A stretch of 64,000 nucleotides of DNA from Ghiorsea sp. Its GTDB lineage: Bacteria; Pseudomonadota; Zetaproteobacteria; Mariprofundales; Mariprofundaceae. The translations under genes were made by a program, and so were the position numbers. Of this stretch, positions 17,698-26,490 are shown in pieces (position 1 is the stretch's first letter; every line of letters begins with the position of its first letter). Where the stretch lies: assembly GCA_027080505.1 (NCBI GenBank), contig JALWRX010000031.1, positions 16,139 to 80,138 on the forward strand. Reading direction: 5' to 3'. The notes beneath the pieces are model-generated. The model did no database searches and was not told where the DNA came from. It saw only the letters and a list, made by a program, of their open reading frames with translations.

Positions 17698-18285
17698 TTA
17701 AGGGCATGAAAGCTTTTGTTGAAGAGCTCGTAGTGCGCGACCACGATGGGAAACAGACGCTTTTTCTTTTGCTGAAGCTAGGGCAAAGGTTTTTCCAAGT
17801 TCTGGGCAGAAGAACAAAGGGTCATAACCAAAGCCTGTATCTCCTGTTTCTTGTTCAATAATCAAACCCTCTACCCTACCCTCGGCGGTTATGTGTTTGT
17901 GATTGGGGGTAGATAGGTGCAAGGCACACATAAAATGGGCTGAACGGTCTTCTGCGCCCTCTAAATCATGTAATAGTTTGGCATTGTTATCTGCATCTGT
18001 GGCATGCTCACCTGCAAAGCGAGCGGAATATACACCCGGCGCACCATCAAGTGCATCAACGCATAAACCTGAATCATCTGCAAGTGCTGCGCATTGGTTG
18101 GCTAGCATAAAGGCATCTGCTTTCTTTTTGGCATTGCCTTGAAAGTCTGGTGCATCTTCAATCACATCGACAAATGTTGTTTCTGAAGCAGGAACAACTT
18201 CAATGTTTAAACCTGCTAAAATCTGTTCAATTTCAGCACGTTTTTTCTTGTTATTGCTGGCAATAACAAGCTTTGAAAGGTTCAC
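17698..18285 (-). CDS. rdgB: XTP/dITP diphosphatase RdgB (HAM1 family)
   Basis: 195 residues. House-cleaning pyrophosphatase that removes non-canonical purine nucleotides such as dITP and XTP. SNNKKKRAEI (10-19) and ADDSGLCVDAL (69-79), with the catalytic Asp pair, plus FGYDPLFF and SHRGRAL near the C-terminus are diagnostic. Starts with GTG immediately after the hemC stop codon (TAAGTG), so translation is probably coupled. Confidence 0.95.
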   Translation of the reverse strand: MNLSKLVIASNNKKKRAEIEQILAGLNIEVVPASETTFVDVIEDAPDFQGNAKKKADAFMLANQCAALADDSGLCVDALDGAPGVYSARFAGEHATDADNNAKLLHDLEGAEDRSAHFMCALHLSTPNHKHITAEGRVEGLIIEQETGDTGFGYDPLFFCPELGKTFALASAKEKASVSHRGRALRALQQKLSCP

Positions 18286-19218
18286 TTAGCCATGACCTTG
18301 GCTTTCATACAATTCAGCTAAAATTTCACGTGCACCAAGATCTAGAATGGTATCGGCAAGTTGAATACCTAAGCTTTTTGCATCGCTTCTAACGCCTGAT
18401 ACTTGGCGGCGAATCAATGTTTTCCCATCCACAGAGCCAACAAGTCCGTCCAAGTGCAGATTGTCGCCATTCAATGTTGCATATGCCCCAATAGGCACTT
18501 GGCAACCGCCTTCAAGGTGAGCCAAAAATGCACGCTCTGCGATGGTTCTATCCACAGTATCCACATCATTCAAAGCATCAACCATACGATTGACTTCATC
18601 ATTATCATCTTTGGTTTGAATGCCTAATGTGCCTTGAGCCACAGCAGGCAACACATCATCGGTCTCTAAATAACCATGCATTTGGTCTTGCATGCCCATG
18701 CGCTTGATGCCTGCAGCAGCAAGAATGACTGCATCCACTTCTGTACCCAATTTGTTGCGGCGGGTTTGGATATTTCCACGAATAGAAACACATTTAAACT
18801 TCGGGTATTTGGCATTGATTTGCGCGATACGGCGCAAGCTTGATGTGCCAATGGTTGCATCTTCAGGCAATGAATCCAAATCACCACCTGTGACAGTGGC
18901 ATAAATATCACGCGGGTCTTCACGTTTGGGATGTGCTCGGATTGAAGTACCGGCAGGCAATTCGGTAGGTACATCTTTCATGGAGTGCACTGCAATATCT
19001 GCCCTGCCATCTAACAATGCTTCATCAATTTCTTTGGTAAATAAACCTTTACCGCCTACTTTTGCCAGAGGAACATCTAAGATTTTATCACCTTTGGTAA
19101 CGATTTTGACCAGTTCGGTGGTCACACTAGGAAATAAGCGTTCCAGCTCAGCAGAGACCCATTCAGCTTGCCAAAGGGCAAGGGGTGATTTGCGAGTTGC
19201 GATTCGAATATGGGTCAT
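18286..19218 (-). CDS. hemC: Porphobilinogen deaminase (hydroxymethylbilane synthase)
   Basis: 310 residues. Polymerises four porphobilinogen units in haem synthesis. Cys239 in EGGCQVPIGAYA is the attachment site of the dipyrromethane cofactor; HSMKDVPTELP (78-88) and GTSSLRR (124-130) are conserved active-site segments. Normal length. Followed without a gap by rdgB. Confidence 0.97.
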   Translation of the reverse strand: MTHIRIATRKSPLALWQAEWVSAELERLFPSVTTELVKIVTKGDKILDVPLAKVGGKGLFTKEIDEALLDGRADIAVHSMKDVPTELPAGTSIRAHPKREDPRDIYATVTGGDLDSLPEDATIGTSSLRRIAQINAKYPKFKCVSIRGNIQTRRNKLGTEVDAVILAAAGIKRMGMQDQMHGYLETDDVLPAVAQGTLGIQTKDDNDEVNRMVDALNDVDTVDRTIAERAFLAHLEGGCQVPIGAYATLNGDNLHLDGLVGSVDGKTLIRRQVSGVRSDAKSLGIQLADTILDLGAREILAELYESQGHG

Positions 19219-19249
19219 TTTAAAAGCTCCAAAAGGGTTAGCGATTGTT

Positions 19250-20104
19250 TTACAGCGCGTAATCTAGGAATAATCCCAAGAAAATAACAGCACCAAGCAC
19301 ATTGTTATGCAAAAAGGCTTGAAAACAACGCTCTCGAACCCAGCCGCGTAGCAGCCATTGGTGATACACGGCAAAGGTTATGGCAACAGACAACCCAGCA
19401 AAATAATATATGCCTAACGCATAGTGTAGCCCTAGCCAAGCCATCAACCCTAAAAAGAGTAGCTGGAAAAGACCTATCCAAAACGCTGAATATTTACCAA
19501 ACAAGACAGCCGTAGATTTGATGCCGACTTGTAAGTCATCATCATAATCGACCATGGCATACATGGTATCATACGCCAATACCCAACATACATTGGCGAT
19601 AAATAATAGCCATGCCTCAAGAGGTATTTCTCCAGTGCTTGCCATATAAACCATAGGAATCGACCAACCAAATGCCGCACCCAAGAATACTTGTGGCAAG
19701 TGGGTGTAGCGTTTCATGAAGGGGTAAAGTGCGGCTAAAAAAAGTGCGACAATGGATAAAACAATGGTGTTCCAATCTAAGGTTAATACCAGTGCAAAAG
19801 CTAGCGCAATTAAAGCAAAGAATAATAACAATGCCTGCTTGGATGTTACTTCGCCTGTAGCAAGCGGACGGTGGGCAGTGCGTTTGACTTTACCATCAAC
19901 TTTTCTGTCTGCAAAATCGTTAATCACACAGCCTGCTGCACGCATGAGAAACACGCCTGTGACAAATACAATCAGAATAAAAGGGTCTGGTTGTCCATTA
20001 GTAGCAAACCACAATGCCCATAATGTTGGCCACAGCAATAAAAATGTGCCAATGGGTTTATCGATACGCATCAATCGAATATAAGGGTTAGCTTTCCAAG
20101 ACAT
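19250..20104 (-). CDS. ubiA: 4-hydroxybenzoate octaprenyltransferase UbiA
   Basis: 284-residue integral membrane prenyltransferase with 7-9 hydrophobic segments. The first Mg-diphosphate motif NDFADRKVD (62-70) and the second, [13 protein letters not shown], are both present. It attaches the polyprenyl tail to 4-hydroxybenzoate in ubiquinone synthesis. The start codon directly abuts the dgkA stop. Heme or menaquinone prenyltransferases are alternatives, but the motif set and length favour UbiA. Confidence 0.93.
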   Translation of the reverse strand: MSWKANPYIRLMRIDKPIGTFLLLWPTLWALWFATNGQPDPFILIVFVTGVFLMRAAGCVINDFADRKVDGKVKRTAHRPLATGEVTSKQALLLFFALIALAFALVLTLDWNTIVLSIVALFLAALYPFMKRYTHLPQVFLGAAFGWSIPMVYMASTGEIPLEAWLLFIANVCWVLAYDTMYAMVDYDDDLQVGIKSTAVLFGKYSAFWIGLFQLLFLGLMAWLGLHYALGIYYFAGLSVAITFAVYHQWLLRGWVRERCFQAFLHNNVLGAVIFLGLFLDYAL

Positions 20105-20464
20105 TTAGTTGAGTAAAAGTATTGCCCAAGTGCCCATAAAAGTAATATTGCACAACAAGACAGCAGCCGATGCAAGGTCTTTGGCGCGACCTGATAATTC
20201 ATGGTGTTCTGTACCAATGCGGTCAACAGTTGCTTCAATGGCAGAGTTTAAAAGCTCTACAATAATCACCAACAGCCAAGCACCAAGCATTAAAACTTGT
20301 TCAACAGCTCCCTCACCTAAGTAAAAAGCAAGGGGTACAATGAATAATGAAGCAATAATTTCAATACGAAAAGCTTGTTCATATTGCCAAGCCGCTTTTA
20401 AACCAGCAAGCGACCATTTTGTTGCATGCCATAAATGTTCAAGCGGACGGTGGTTGGGTTTCAC
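20105..20464 (-). CDS. dgkA: Diacylglycerol kinase DgkA
   Basis: 119-residue small membrane kinase with three transmembrane helices and the conserved ELLNSAIEATVDRI motif. It phosphorylates diacylglycerol released during membrane-derived glucan or LPS modification. The start is GTG, sharing bases with the purF stop (GTGA at 20461-20464). Length is typical (E. coli 122). Confidence 0.94.
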   Translation of the reverse strand: MKPNHRPLEHLWHATKWSLAGLKAAWQYEQAFRIEIIASLFIVPLAFYLGEGAVEQVLMLGAWLLVIIVELLNSAIEATVDRIGTEHHELSGRAKDLASAAVLLCNITFMGTWAILLLN

Positions 20465-21912
20465 GATGGGCGTTTATCGTAATAACGTAATAGTGAGAGC
20501 TGTGGTGAGCGTTTTTCATCAATTGCCACGGGGTAATCACCAGAAAAACATGCATCACAATGTTGCGCACGTGGTTTGCCTACGGCTTTAAATAAACCTT
20601 CATTGGATACAAATGCTAAAGAATCTGCACCAATAGCTTTACACATTTCATCCAAATTCATTTGATTTGCCATCAACTCTTCAGAAGTTGGGGTGTTGAT
20701 GCCATAAAAACATGAATGTTTGGTTGGTGGGCTTGAAATACGCATGTGGATTTCTTTTGCACCTGCAGCACGTACCATTTCTACAATTTTACGGCTGGTT
20801 GTACCGCGTACGATAGAATCATCTACCAATACAACACGTTTACCTGCAATCATATCACGATTGGGGTTAAGTTTAAGTTTTACACCAAAGTTACGAATAC
20901 TTTGTTTAGGTTCAATAAATGTGCGCCCTACATAATGGTTACGAATCAAACCCATTTGAAACGGAATACCTGCTTCTAGGGCAAAACCCATGGCTGGTGG
21001 CACACCTGAATCAGGAACAGGAATCACCATATCAGCATCAACATAGGATTCTTTGGCAAGCTCAACACCAATATTATGACGGGCTTGATATACGTTTACA
21101 CCTTCAAGTGTGGAGTCTGGGCGGGCAAAATAAACATATTCAAACACACAAAATTTTATTTCAGGTTTTTCAAAAGGAAAATATGAACGCAATGTGCCAT
21201 CAGGATCAACCACCACCAATTCACCAGCTTCAACATCACGCACAAACTCTGCGCCTACCAAGTCAAAAGCACAGGTTTCACTTGCCATCACCCAAGAGCC
21301 ATCCAATTTACCAAGCGCAAGTGGGCGAATACCATTAGGGTCACGTACACCAAATAAACGTGTTTCAGTCATCAATAATACGGAAAAACCACCTTGAAGT
21401 TGTCTTGCCGCATCAGTCAGGCGTTCACGGGTGCTATTACCATCGCTTTTTGCCAATAAATGGATAATCACCTCGGTATCTGAAGTTGATTGAAAGATAG
21501 AGCCATCTTTTTCAAGGTCTTTGCGCAAAGCTTCAGCATTGATAATGTTGCCGTTGTGACACATGGCAATGCCACCGTGTGCATATTGGTACATAAATGG
21601 TTGGCAGTTGCGTAGCCCCAAATCACCTGCTGTAGAATAACGCACATGACCAATAGCAATGCGCCCTTCTAATTTATCAATATCTTCTTTTTGGTAAACA
21701 TCAGATACCAAACCCATACCACGATGGTTGTTAAAGTTGGTGCCATCTGTGGAAATGATACCCGTGGACTCTTGACCACGGTGTTGCAGCGCATAAAGCC
21801 CTAAGTAGGTCAGGTTGGCTGCTTCTGGGTGGTCTAATACACCAAACACACCGCATTCATCGCGGAAATGATCATCATCGAAGTGGGTTTCGTTTAAGCT
21901 GTTGTTGCTCAT
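20461..21912 (-). CDS. purF: Amidophosphoribosyltransferase PurF
   Basis: 483 residues. First committed step of purine synthesis. The N-terminal nucleophile Cys20 follows a short propeptide that must be removed. The PRPP-binding motif VVLVDDSIVRGTT is present. Cysteines in IKFCVFEY, KHSCFYGI and HCDAC form the set that holds a [4Fe-4S] cluster in the B. subtilis-type enzyme, unlike E. coli PurF. Overlaps cvpA upstream by four bases (ATGA). Confidence 0.97.
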   Translation of the reverse strand: MSNNSLNETHFDDDHFRDECGVFGVLDHPEAANLTYLGLYALQHRGQESTGIISTDGTNFNNHRGMGLVSDVYQKEDIDKLEGRIAIGHVRYSTAGDLGLRNCQPFMYQYAHGGIAMCHNGNIINAEALRKDLEKDGSIFQSTSDTEVIIHLLAKSDGNSTRERLTDAARQLQGGFSVLLMTETRLFGVRDPNGIRPLALGKLDGSWVMASETCAFDLVGAEFVRDVEAGELVVVDPDGTLRSYFPFEKPEIKFCVFEYVYFARPDSTLEGVNVYQARHNIGVELAKESYVDADMVIPVPDSGVPPAMGFALEAGIPFQMGLIRNHYVGRTFIEPKQSIRNFGVKLKLNPNRDMIAGKRVVLVDDSIVRGTTSRKIVEMVRAAGAKEIHMRISSPPTKHSCFYGINTPTSEELMANQMNLDEMCKAIGADSLAFVSNEGLFKAVGKPRAQHCDACFSGDYPVAIDEKRSPQLSLLRYYDKRPS

Positions 21913-22535
21913 GGTTTATTATCCTTAATGGTGTCTAATAAAAGCGATTTCATGGCTTCTTGGTCTTGGTCTGAAATATGGTCTTTGGCTGTTTCTACAG
22001 CATTTTGTACAACTTGTTTTACTGATGGAAGCTGCGCTTTAGCTGCACCTTCTTGGGTAGATAGAGGGTAATCTTTGGGTATAGTTTTACCAATGAAGTC
22101 ACTGACTTGTAGGGCGTATGGGGTCAACAGGCTTTTTTGCATCCAAGTTTGGTCGGGTTTGGCATAAGATGTGTAAGCTAGAAAGGCAACACCAATAAGG
22201 AATACACCTCGTGCAGCACCAAAAAACACGCCCAAGGTGCGGTCTGTTGCTGTTAAGTCAGCCATATCCACCAATTTGCGAATTAAAGCACTGATGATAC
22301 CCACAACAATCATGATAAAGACAAAAATAAGCACAAAACCTGCGACATTGGCAATGGTATTGTTTTCAATCCAGTCGTGAAGCAAGGCACCGACATCTGC
22401 TGACATACGTCCAGCAATAAAAAAGGCTAAAATTAAGCCAATGAGTGAAATGATTTCGCGTACAAAACCACGCCAAATCGATAACACCATGGATAAACCC
22501 ACGATGGTTATGAGGATGTAATCAAAGTAATTCAC
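21909..22535 (-). CDS. cvpA: CvpA family membrane protein
   Basis: 208 residues with four predicted transmembrane helices in the first ~130 residues (DYILITIVGLSMVLSIWRGFVREI is typical, in two pieces), then a soluble tail. CvpA is an inner-membrane protein of uncertain function, needed for colicin V production and bile resistance in enterics, and is very often upstream of purF, as here. Confidence 0.9.
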   Translation of the reverse strand: MNYFDYILITIVGLSMVLSIWRGFVREIISLIGLILAFFIAGRMSADVGALLHDWIENNTIANVAGFVLIFVFIMIVVGIISALIRKLVDMADLTATDRTLGVFFGAARGVFLIGVAFLAYTSYAKPDQTWMQKSLLTPYALQVSDFIGKTIPKDYPLSTQEGAAKAQLPSVKQVVQNAVETAKDHISDQDQEAMKSLLLDTIKDNKP

Positions 22536-22579
22536 ATCAGCCTCGTTATTATTGAAGGTCTAAACGTTTGAATTCATGG

Positions 22580-23977
22580 CTAAAATGCAAGCTGCACAGC
22601 ATGACTTAAATGTTTGGCTGGCATATGTTGCCAAGCGCGACCTTCTTTGGATGGGCGTAGGATAGCAGCGATATTGGCTTCCTGCACCCTTGTTTGGTTA
22701 CCCTGTGGTAAAAGCAGTTGTGAGAAGCCGAGGTTGGCAGCTTCTTTGGCTCTGGCTTCAGGCGCACCCACCGCACGAATTTCACCTGTCAAACCAATTT
22801 CACCAAACACCACCAAATCTGAAGGCAATGGCTTTTCTTGAAATGCCGATAAAATAGCCAACACCACGCCTAAATCCGATGCAGGTTCAGATAATTTTAC
22901 ACCACCCACTACATTCACATAAATATCTTGCGTACCTAAAGGAATACCTACCCTACGTTCCAATACTGCAGTGAGCATGGCGACACGGTTGGCATCCACA
23001 CCCACGGTTGAGCGTTTGGGTGTGGCATATACGGTTGGCGCAACCAGGGCCTGGATTTCCACCAAAATGGGGCGTGTTCCTTCCATACACGCCACCACCA
23101 CTGAACCCGGCACATCCACAGCGCGCTCGGCTAAAAACAGGCGCGAAGCATCACGAATCCCCGTGAGCCCCTTATCGCTCATTTCAAACACGCCAATTTC
23201 ACCCGCAGGGCCAAAACGGTTTTTCACAGCCCTTAAAACACGGTGGTTATGCCCCCTATCGCCTTCAAAATACAACACAGCATCTACCATGTGTTCCAAC
23301 ACGCGAGGGCCAGCAATGCTACCATCTTTGGTGACATGCCCGACCAAAATAAGTGCATGTCCCAGTTGTTTGGCACTTGCAATTAAAGCCGCCGCACAAT
23401 CACGCACTTGAGATACAGTGCCCGGTGCAGATGATAGTTGGCTGGTCACGGTGGTTTGAATGGAATCAATAATAACGGTGTGTGGTTTATACTTGGCAAT
23501 AGTAGAAAGCATGGCTTCCAAGTCGCATGATGTGGTCAGTTGCAGGTTGTCATGCAGAGCATCAATGCGCTCGCCTCTTAAATGCACTTGGCGAGCAGAT
23601 TCTTCGCCTGTGATATACAAAACTGTGCCATGATGTTCGGCTAATTTTGCGCTGGCTTGCAAGAGTAATGTCGATTTACCAATGCCCGGATCTCCCCCAA
23701 TTAACACGGCTGAACCACGCACCAAACCACCACCCAGCACTCTATCCAACTCTTCAATATGGGTAACACGGCGTGGTGCATCTTTACTATTGATTTCAGT
23801 GATGGGTTCAGGGGCTAATGCATTACCAATCGATGTTTGTTTTTGATTGCGAAAGCCTGTGACTTCTACGGCTTGTTCAGAAATACAGTTCCATTCGTGG
23901 CAATCTGGGCATTGCCCTTGCCATTTGCGTTGTTCAGAGCCACAAGAGCCACAAATATATAAAGATTTGGCTGCCAT
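22580..23977 (-). CDS. radA: DNA repair protein RadA (Sms)
   Basis: About 465 residues from ATG 23977. N-terminal zinc finger CxxC...CxxC (Cys9, Cys12, Cys23, Cys26), a RecA-like ATPase with Walker A GGDPGIGKS, the RadA-specific KNRFG motif and a C-terminal Lon-like domain (GGVKLSEPASDLGVVLAI). RadA drives branch migration in recombination repair. The longer upstream frame to 24088 overlaps nagZ and lacks family similarity. Confidence 0.96.
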   Translation of the reverse strand: MAAKSLYICGSCGSEQRKWQGQCPDCHEWNCISEQAVEVTGFRNQKQTSIGNALAPEPITEINSKDAPRRVTHIEELDRVLGGGLVRGSAVLIGGDPGIGKSTLLLQASAKLAEHHGTVLYITGEESARQVHLRGERIDALHDNLQLTTSCDLEAMLSTIAKYKPHTVIIDSIQTTVTSQLSSAPGTVSQVRDCAAALIASAKQLGHALILVGHVTKDGSIAGPRVLEHMVDAVLYFEGDRGHNHRVLRAVKNRFGPAGEIGVFEMSDKGLTGIRDASRLFLAERAVDVPGSVVVACMEGTRPILVEIQALVAPTVYATPKRSTVGVDANRVAMLTAVLERRVGIPLGTQDIYVNVVGGVKLSEPASDLGVVLAILSAFQEKPLPSDLVVFGEIGLTGEIRAVGAPEARAKEAANLGFSQLLLPQGNQTRVQEANIAAILRPSKEGRAWQHMPAKHLSHAVQLAF

Positions 23978-23978
23978 T

Positions 23979-24863
23979 TTATGTAAACGCCTGCATAAAT
24001 TCTTGTACACCATCAGGCTCACAAACCAAAAGCACCGTACAACCCGCAGCCATGGCCTTTTCAGCAGCTTCAGGAATAGGCATACCACAACCTTTCATAC
24101 ATAAGTCATCGCTCCACACACCCCCTTCAAAACCCACTTTGTCATGGAGAATATCTTGCAGCCAATATTTGGAAAATGTTGCGACATCTTGGTTGATTTC
24201 AGGGTATGCCACATGCGCTGTCATGATATGTTTTAAACCTTTGGCAAAGAGCTGAGGAAAAGCATTCGCCTCTTGTAAAATCATATCCAAATCAGCATGT
24301 ACTTTAGGCATAGCCAAATGTGAGTCTGCATCCGCCCTGCCATGCCCTGGGAAATGTTTGCCAATGGCATCTATGCCTGAATCATGTAAGCCAAACATGC
24401 ATGCCGCCCCTAGTGTAGCAATCGTATCCGCATCGCTGGCATAGGCGCGATTGCCAATGATGGGGTCGCCTTGGGGGTAAAAAATATCCAATACAGGTGC
24501 ACAGTTATGGGTAAAGCCAAGTTCTTTTAAGGCTTTGCCTGCTTCATAACTATCTTTAAACACTTGTTTGATGGCTTCATCGGCATCTTTTTTATACAAG
24601 GCACCAAAATCAGCAGCTTGGGTGCGCTCATTAAATGGTGACCAAGGCATACGGTGAACACGACCGCCCTCTTCATCAATCGCCGCCCAAATATCCTTGC
24701 CCGCATGCTTGCGAACATCCTCAAGCAAGGCTTTGGTTTGTTCAGGGTTTTGCACATTACGCGCAAATAAAATCACACCTTTGGGGGTATGGTTGGTTAA
24801 CCAGTCTTTTTCTTGTTCAGAAAGCGTTAACCCTTCTAATCCAATCACAGCGTGTTGATACAT
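23979..24863 (-). CDS. nagZ: Beta-N-acetylglucosaminidase NagZ (GH3)
   Basis: 294 residues, a single-domain GH3 enzyme. KHFPGHG (169-175) with the catalytic His nearby and the nucleophile Asp252 in WSDDLCMKG are intact. It releases GlcNAc from anhydro-muropeptides in cytoplasmic cell-wall recycling. The stop is one base upstream of the radA ATG. The 158-base gap beyond its start (24864-25021) holds no gene, only the degraded edge of the cassette array. Confidence 0.94.
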   Translation of the reverse strand: MYQHAVIGLEGLTLSEQEKDWLTNHTPKGVILFARNVQNPEQTKALLEDVRKHAGKDIWAAIDEEGGRVHRMPWSPFNERTQAADFGALYKKDADEAIKQVFKDSYEAGKALKELGFTHNCAPVLDIFYPQGDPIIGNRAYASDADTIATLGAACMFGLHDSGIDAIGKHFPGHGRADADSHLAMPKVHADLDMILQEANAFPQLFAKGLKHIMTAHVAYPEINQDVATFSKYWLQDILHDKVGFEGGVWSDDLCMKGCGMPIPEAAEKAMAAGCTVLLVCEPDGVQEFMQAFT

Positions 24864-25007
24864 GCCAAAATCCTAACTGCTAATAGCATTGAACAAAAGG
24901 AGTATGTAGCTTATTCATATTTAGTCTTTTGGAAACGTTGCTTGTATTGCGAAATGCGATAAAGGGCTCTGACCCCTTTCCTCATAGTACGCCCCTCTCT
25001 ATTTTTT

Positions 25008-25015
25008 TGTTATGT
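25008..25015 (-). other. Possible degraded attC half-site at the end of the cassette array
   Basis: Just past the stop of the 161-residue cassette gene the minus strand reads AACATAAC followed by a GAGAGGGG stretch, like the left half of the two attC-like sites downstream. The matching right half is not recognisable, so this would be a truncated or decayed site. Weak evidence on its own. Confidence 0.35.
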
Positions 25016-25021
25016 TTGAGT

Positions 25022-25507
25022 TTAATCAGCACCTGTTAACTCCAGCCACTTACTTTTATGGCAGTAATGGACAACTGAGGCTTTTCCCAAAAAAATATCA
25101 TTAATGCCCTTGTGTCTTATTTCAGGAGGAACTTCTCCACCATATGATTCATAATGGATTAATATATATGGCTTTCCAACAGCTTCTATAGAGTCCCCAA
25201 GGGATGCCTCTATTGTTGAGTTGCACCGAAACTCTCCACCCCATTTAATTCGAATATACCTTTTATTGCCCATGTCGCAAAGCACTGCCAAGTCTTCTTG
25301 TCCAACATGAGCGAATTCACCCGATATGGTATAAGTATAGGTATAACTAGGAAATCCTGCTACAGCCTTAGGCGGTGTTGGAATAATGCAGCCTTCTTTT
25401 TTTAACTTTTCAATAAAAGGCTGAAAAAGTTGGCTGGCTGTTGCAAGCTGAGGAAGAAACATGCCGCTTATCAATAGAGTTAAAAATATCCTTTTAAAAC
25501 AATACAT
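25022..25507 (-). CDS. Secreted hypothetical protein, cassette gene 3
   Basis: 161 residues with a clear signal peptide (LLISGMFLPQLATA, cleavage after about residue 24) and a mature part with four Cys. Not recognised as any characterised family; YTYTISGEFAHVGQEDLAVLC is a notable segment. AGGAG lies 5 bases before the ATG. Its 5' side is bounded by attC-like site 1, consistent with an independent integron cassette. Base composition is lower in GC than the neighbours. Confidence 0.7.
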   Translation of the reverse strand: MYCFKRIFLTLLISGMFLPQLATASQLFQPFIEKLKKEGCIIPTPPKAVAGFPSYTYTYTISGEFAHVGQEDLAVLCDMGNKRYIRIKWGGEFRCNSTIEASLGDSIEAVGKPYILIHYESYGGEVPPEIRHKGINDIFLGKASVVHYCHKSKWLELTGAD

Positions 25508-25522
25508 TCTTACTCCTATAAA

Positions 25523-25583
25523 ACATAACGACCTGCATGAGGGGCAGAGCGAAGCGATGTCCCTCTCGATGCTCTTGTTATGC
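25523..25583 (-). other. attC-like recombination site 1
   Basis: About 60 bp. Perfect outer arms cataac (25524-25529) and gttatg (25577-25582), then an inner imperfect stem gcatgaggg / ccctctcgatgc with extrahelical bases and a variable loop. Read on the minus strand the stop codon TAA of the preceding 79-residue gene is inside the R''-like box, typical of integron cassettes. About 80% alike to site 2. Confidence 0.75.
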
Positions 25584-25817
25584 CTTTTTGAAATATATTC
25601 CTTGCTCTATATCTGACTTAGCGATTCCTATAAGACTATTGACCAAGCTTTCTTGGTGCTGTGAGAAATAATCACCATGGGTTTCAAAATCCACTGAATA
25701 ATTGGGGCTAACCACCTCATTGTTAAGAAACACTTTAACACAATATTTATCATCAATTATGGTAGTTCTTATTTCAAATGCATTACCATTGCATATGAAC
25801 TGTTCATTGTTATTCAT
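25578..25817 (-). CDS. Hypothetical protein, cassette gene 2
   Basis: 79 residues, no recognised family. Alternating hydrophobic pattern in FEIRTTIIDDKYCVKVFLNN suggests a small beta-sheet protein, with a helical C-terminal half (QESLVNSLIGIAKSDIEQ). AGGAG 8 bases before the ATG supports translation. It is bounded on both sides by attC-like sites, so it is one complete cassette of about 320 bp. Confidence 0.65.
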   Translation of the reverse strand: MNNNEQFICNGNAFEIRTTIIDDKYCVKVFLNNEVVSPNYSVDFETHGDYFSQHQESLVNSLIGIAKSDIEQGIYFKKA

Positions 25818-25844
25818 TACTAATTCTCCTAATTGGTTTGTTGG

Positions 25845-25906
25845 GCATAACGCCCTGCATGAGGGGCGGGAGCGCAGCGAGCGTCCCTCTCGATGCTTTG
25901 GTTAGC
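25845..25906 (-). other. attC-like recombination site 2
   Basis: About 62 bp. Outer arms gcataac (25845-25851) and gttagc (25901-25906), inner stem gcatgaggggc / tccctctcgatgc and a central agcgcagcgagcg. The TAA stop of the downstream C39-like gene lies inside the R''-like box (GCTAAC on the minus strand). Confidence 0.78.
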
Positions 25907-26294
25907 ATTTTTCTATCAATAAATATTGCCCAGATCCCTTTTTTCCTCGGAATGAAGTTATGCCTATAGGGGCTTTTGGATTTGGATCAAACATTATTTT
26001 CTTCCCATTTCTTTCGATTAAAACCACCCAATGCCAATAATTACCTTTTCGGGGATTGATTTTCACAATAGCTGGAGTTTTAACTTCCTTCCATGATTTA
26101 AACATTTTTCTTTTTGCTGAAAAGCCAAATTCTTCAAGTAGTCCGATAAGGTCTTTATGAAATGTATGATAACTACCGTCATTATCAATAAGGTTTCTTT
26201 CAAAGAACTCTGCCTTCACAGTCTTGTATGATTTTTCAGTAACCATTGCGACACAAGCAACACCACAATCACCTTTCGCGTTGTTTGATTTCAA
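25902..26294 (-). CDS. Papain-like C39-family cysteine peptidase-like protein, cassette gene 1
   Basis: About 130 residues. GDCGVACVAMV (8-18) carries the Cys of a C39/papain-like fold; HWVVLIE and the following FDPN supply the expected His and Asp. Such domains cleave leader peptides or act as stand-alone peptidases, and also occur as toxins. Starts with TTG and no good ribosome-binding site; an in-frame stop lies two codons upstream, so the original start may have been lost at the cassette boundary. Bounded by attC-like site 2. Confidence 0.65.
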   Translation of the reverse strand: MKSNNAKGDCGVACVAMVTEKSYKTVKAEFFERNLIDNDGSYHTFHKDLIGLLEEFGFSAKRKMFKSWKEVKTPAIVKINPRKGNYWHWVVLIERNGKKIMFDPNPKAPIGITSFRGKKGSGQYLLIEKC

Positions 26295-26322
26295 TAATCA
26301 TATTTAAATACTAACTATACCA

Positions 26323-26359
26323 ATAGGAGTAAACAGTATTACACATTATTGACTCCTAT
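26323..26359. repeat. Short inverted repeat in the gap before the cassette array
   Basis: ataggagt (26323-26330) and actcctat (26352-26359) form an 8-bp stem with a 21-base loop, in the 196-base gene-free gap 26295-26490. No T run follows, so it is not an intrinsic terminator. Its position beside the first cassette may mark the array edge; the function is unknown. Confidence 0.4.
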
Positions 26360-26490
26360 AGGTGGACATATTTTCCTCATTATTACATATTAAAGCTAAA
26401 ATGAGGATGTATGTTTGTAGCATACTTTTGTTGTTGCAATGTGAAGTGGGCTTGTTGGAATGTCAAACACAGTCAGTTGCAAGGTTGGCA

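Noticed and set aside
24961..24980. aaaggg...cccttt hairpin after the cassette array as a terminator
   Set aside because: Only 6 bp and followed by no uninterrupted T run on either strand.
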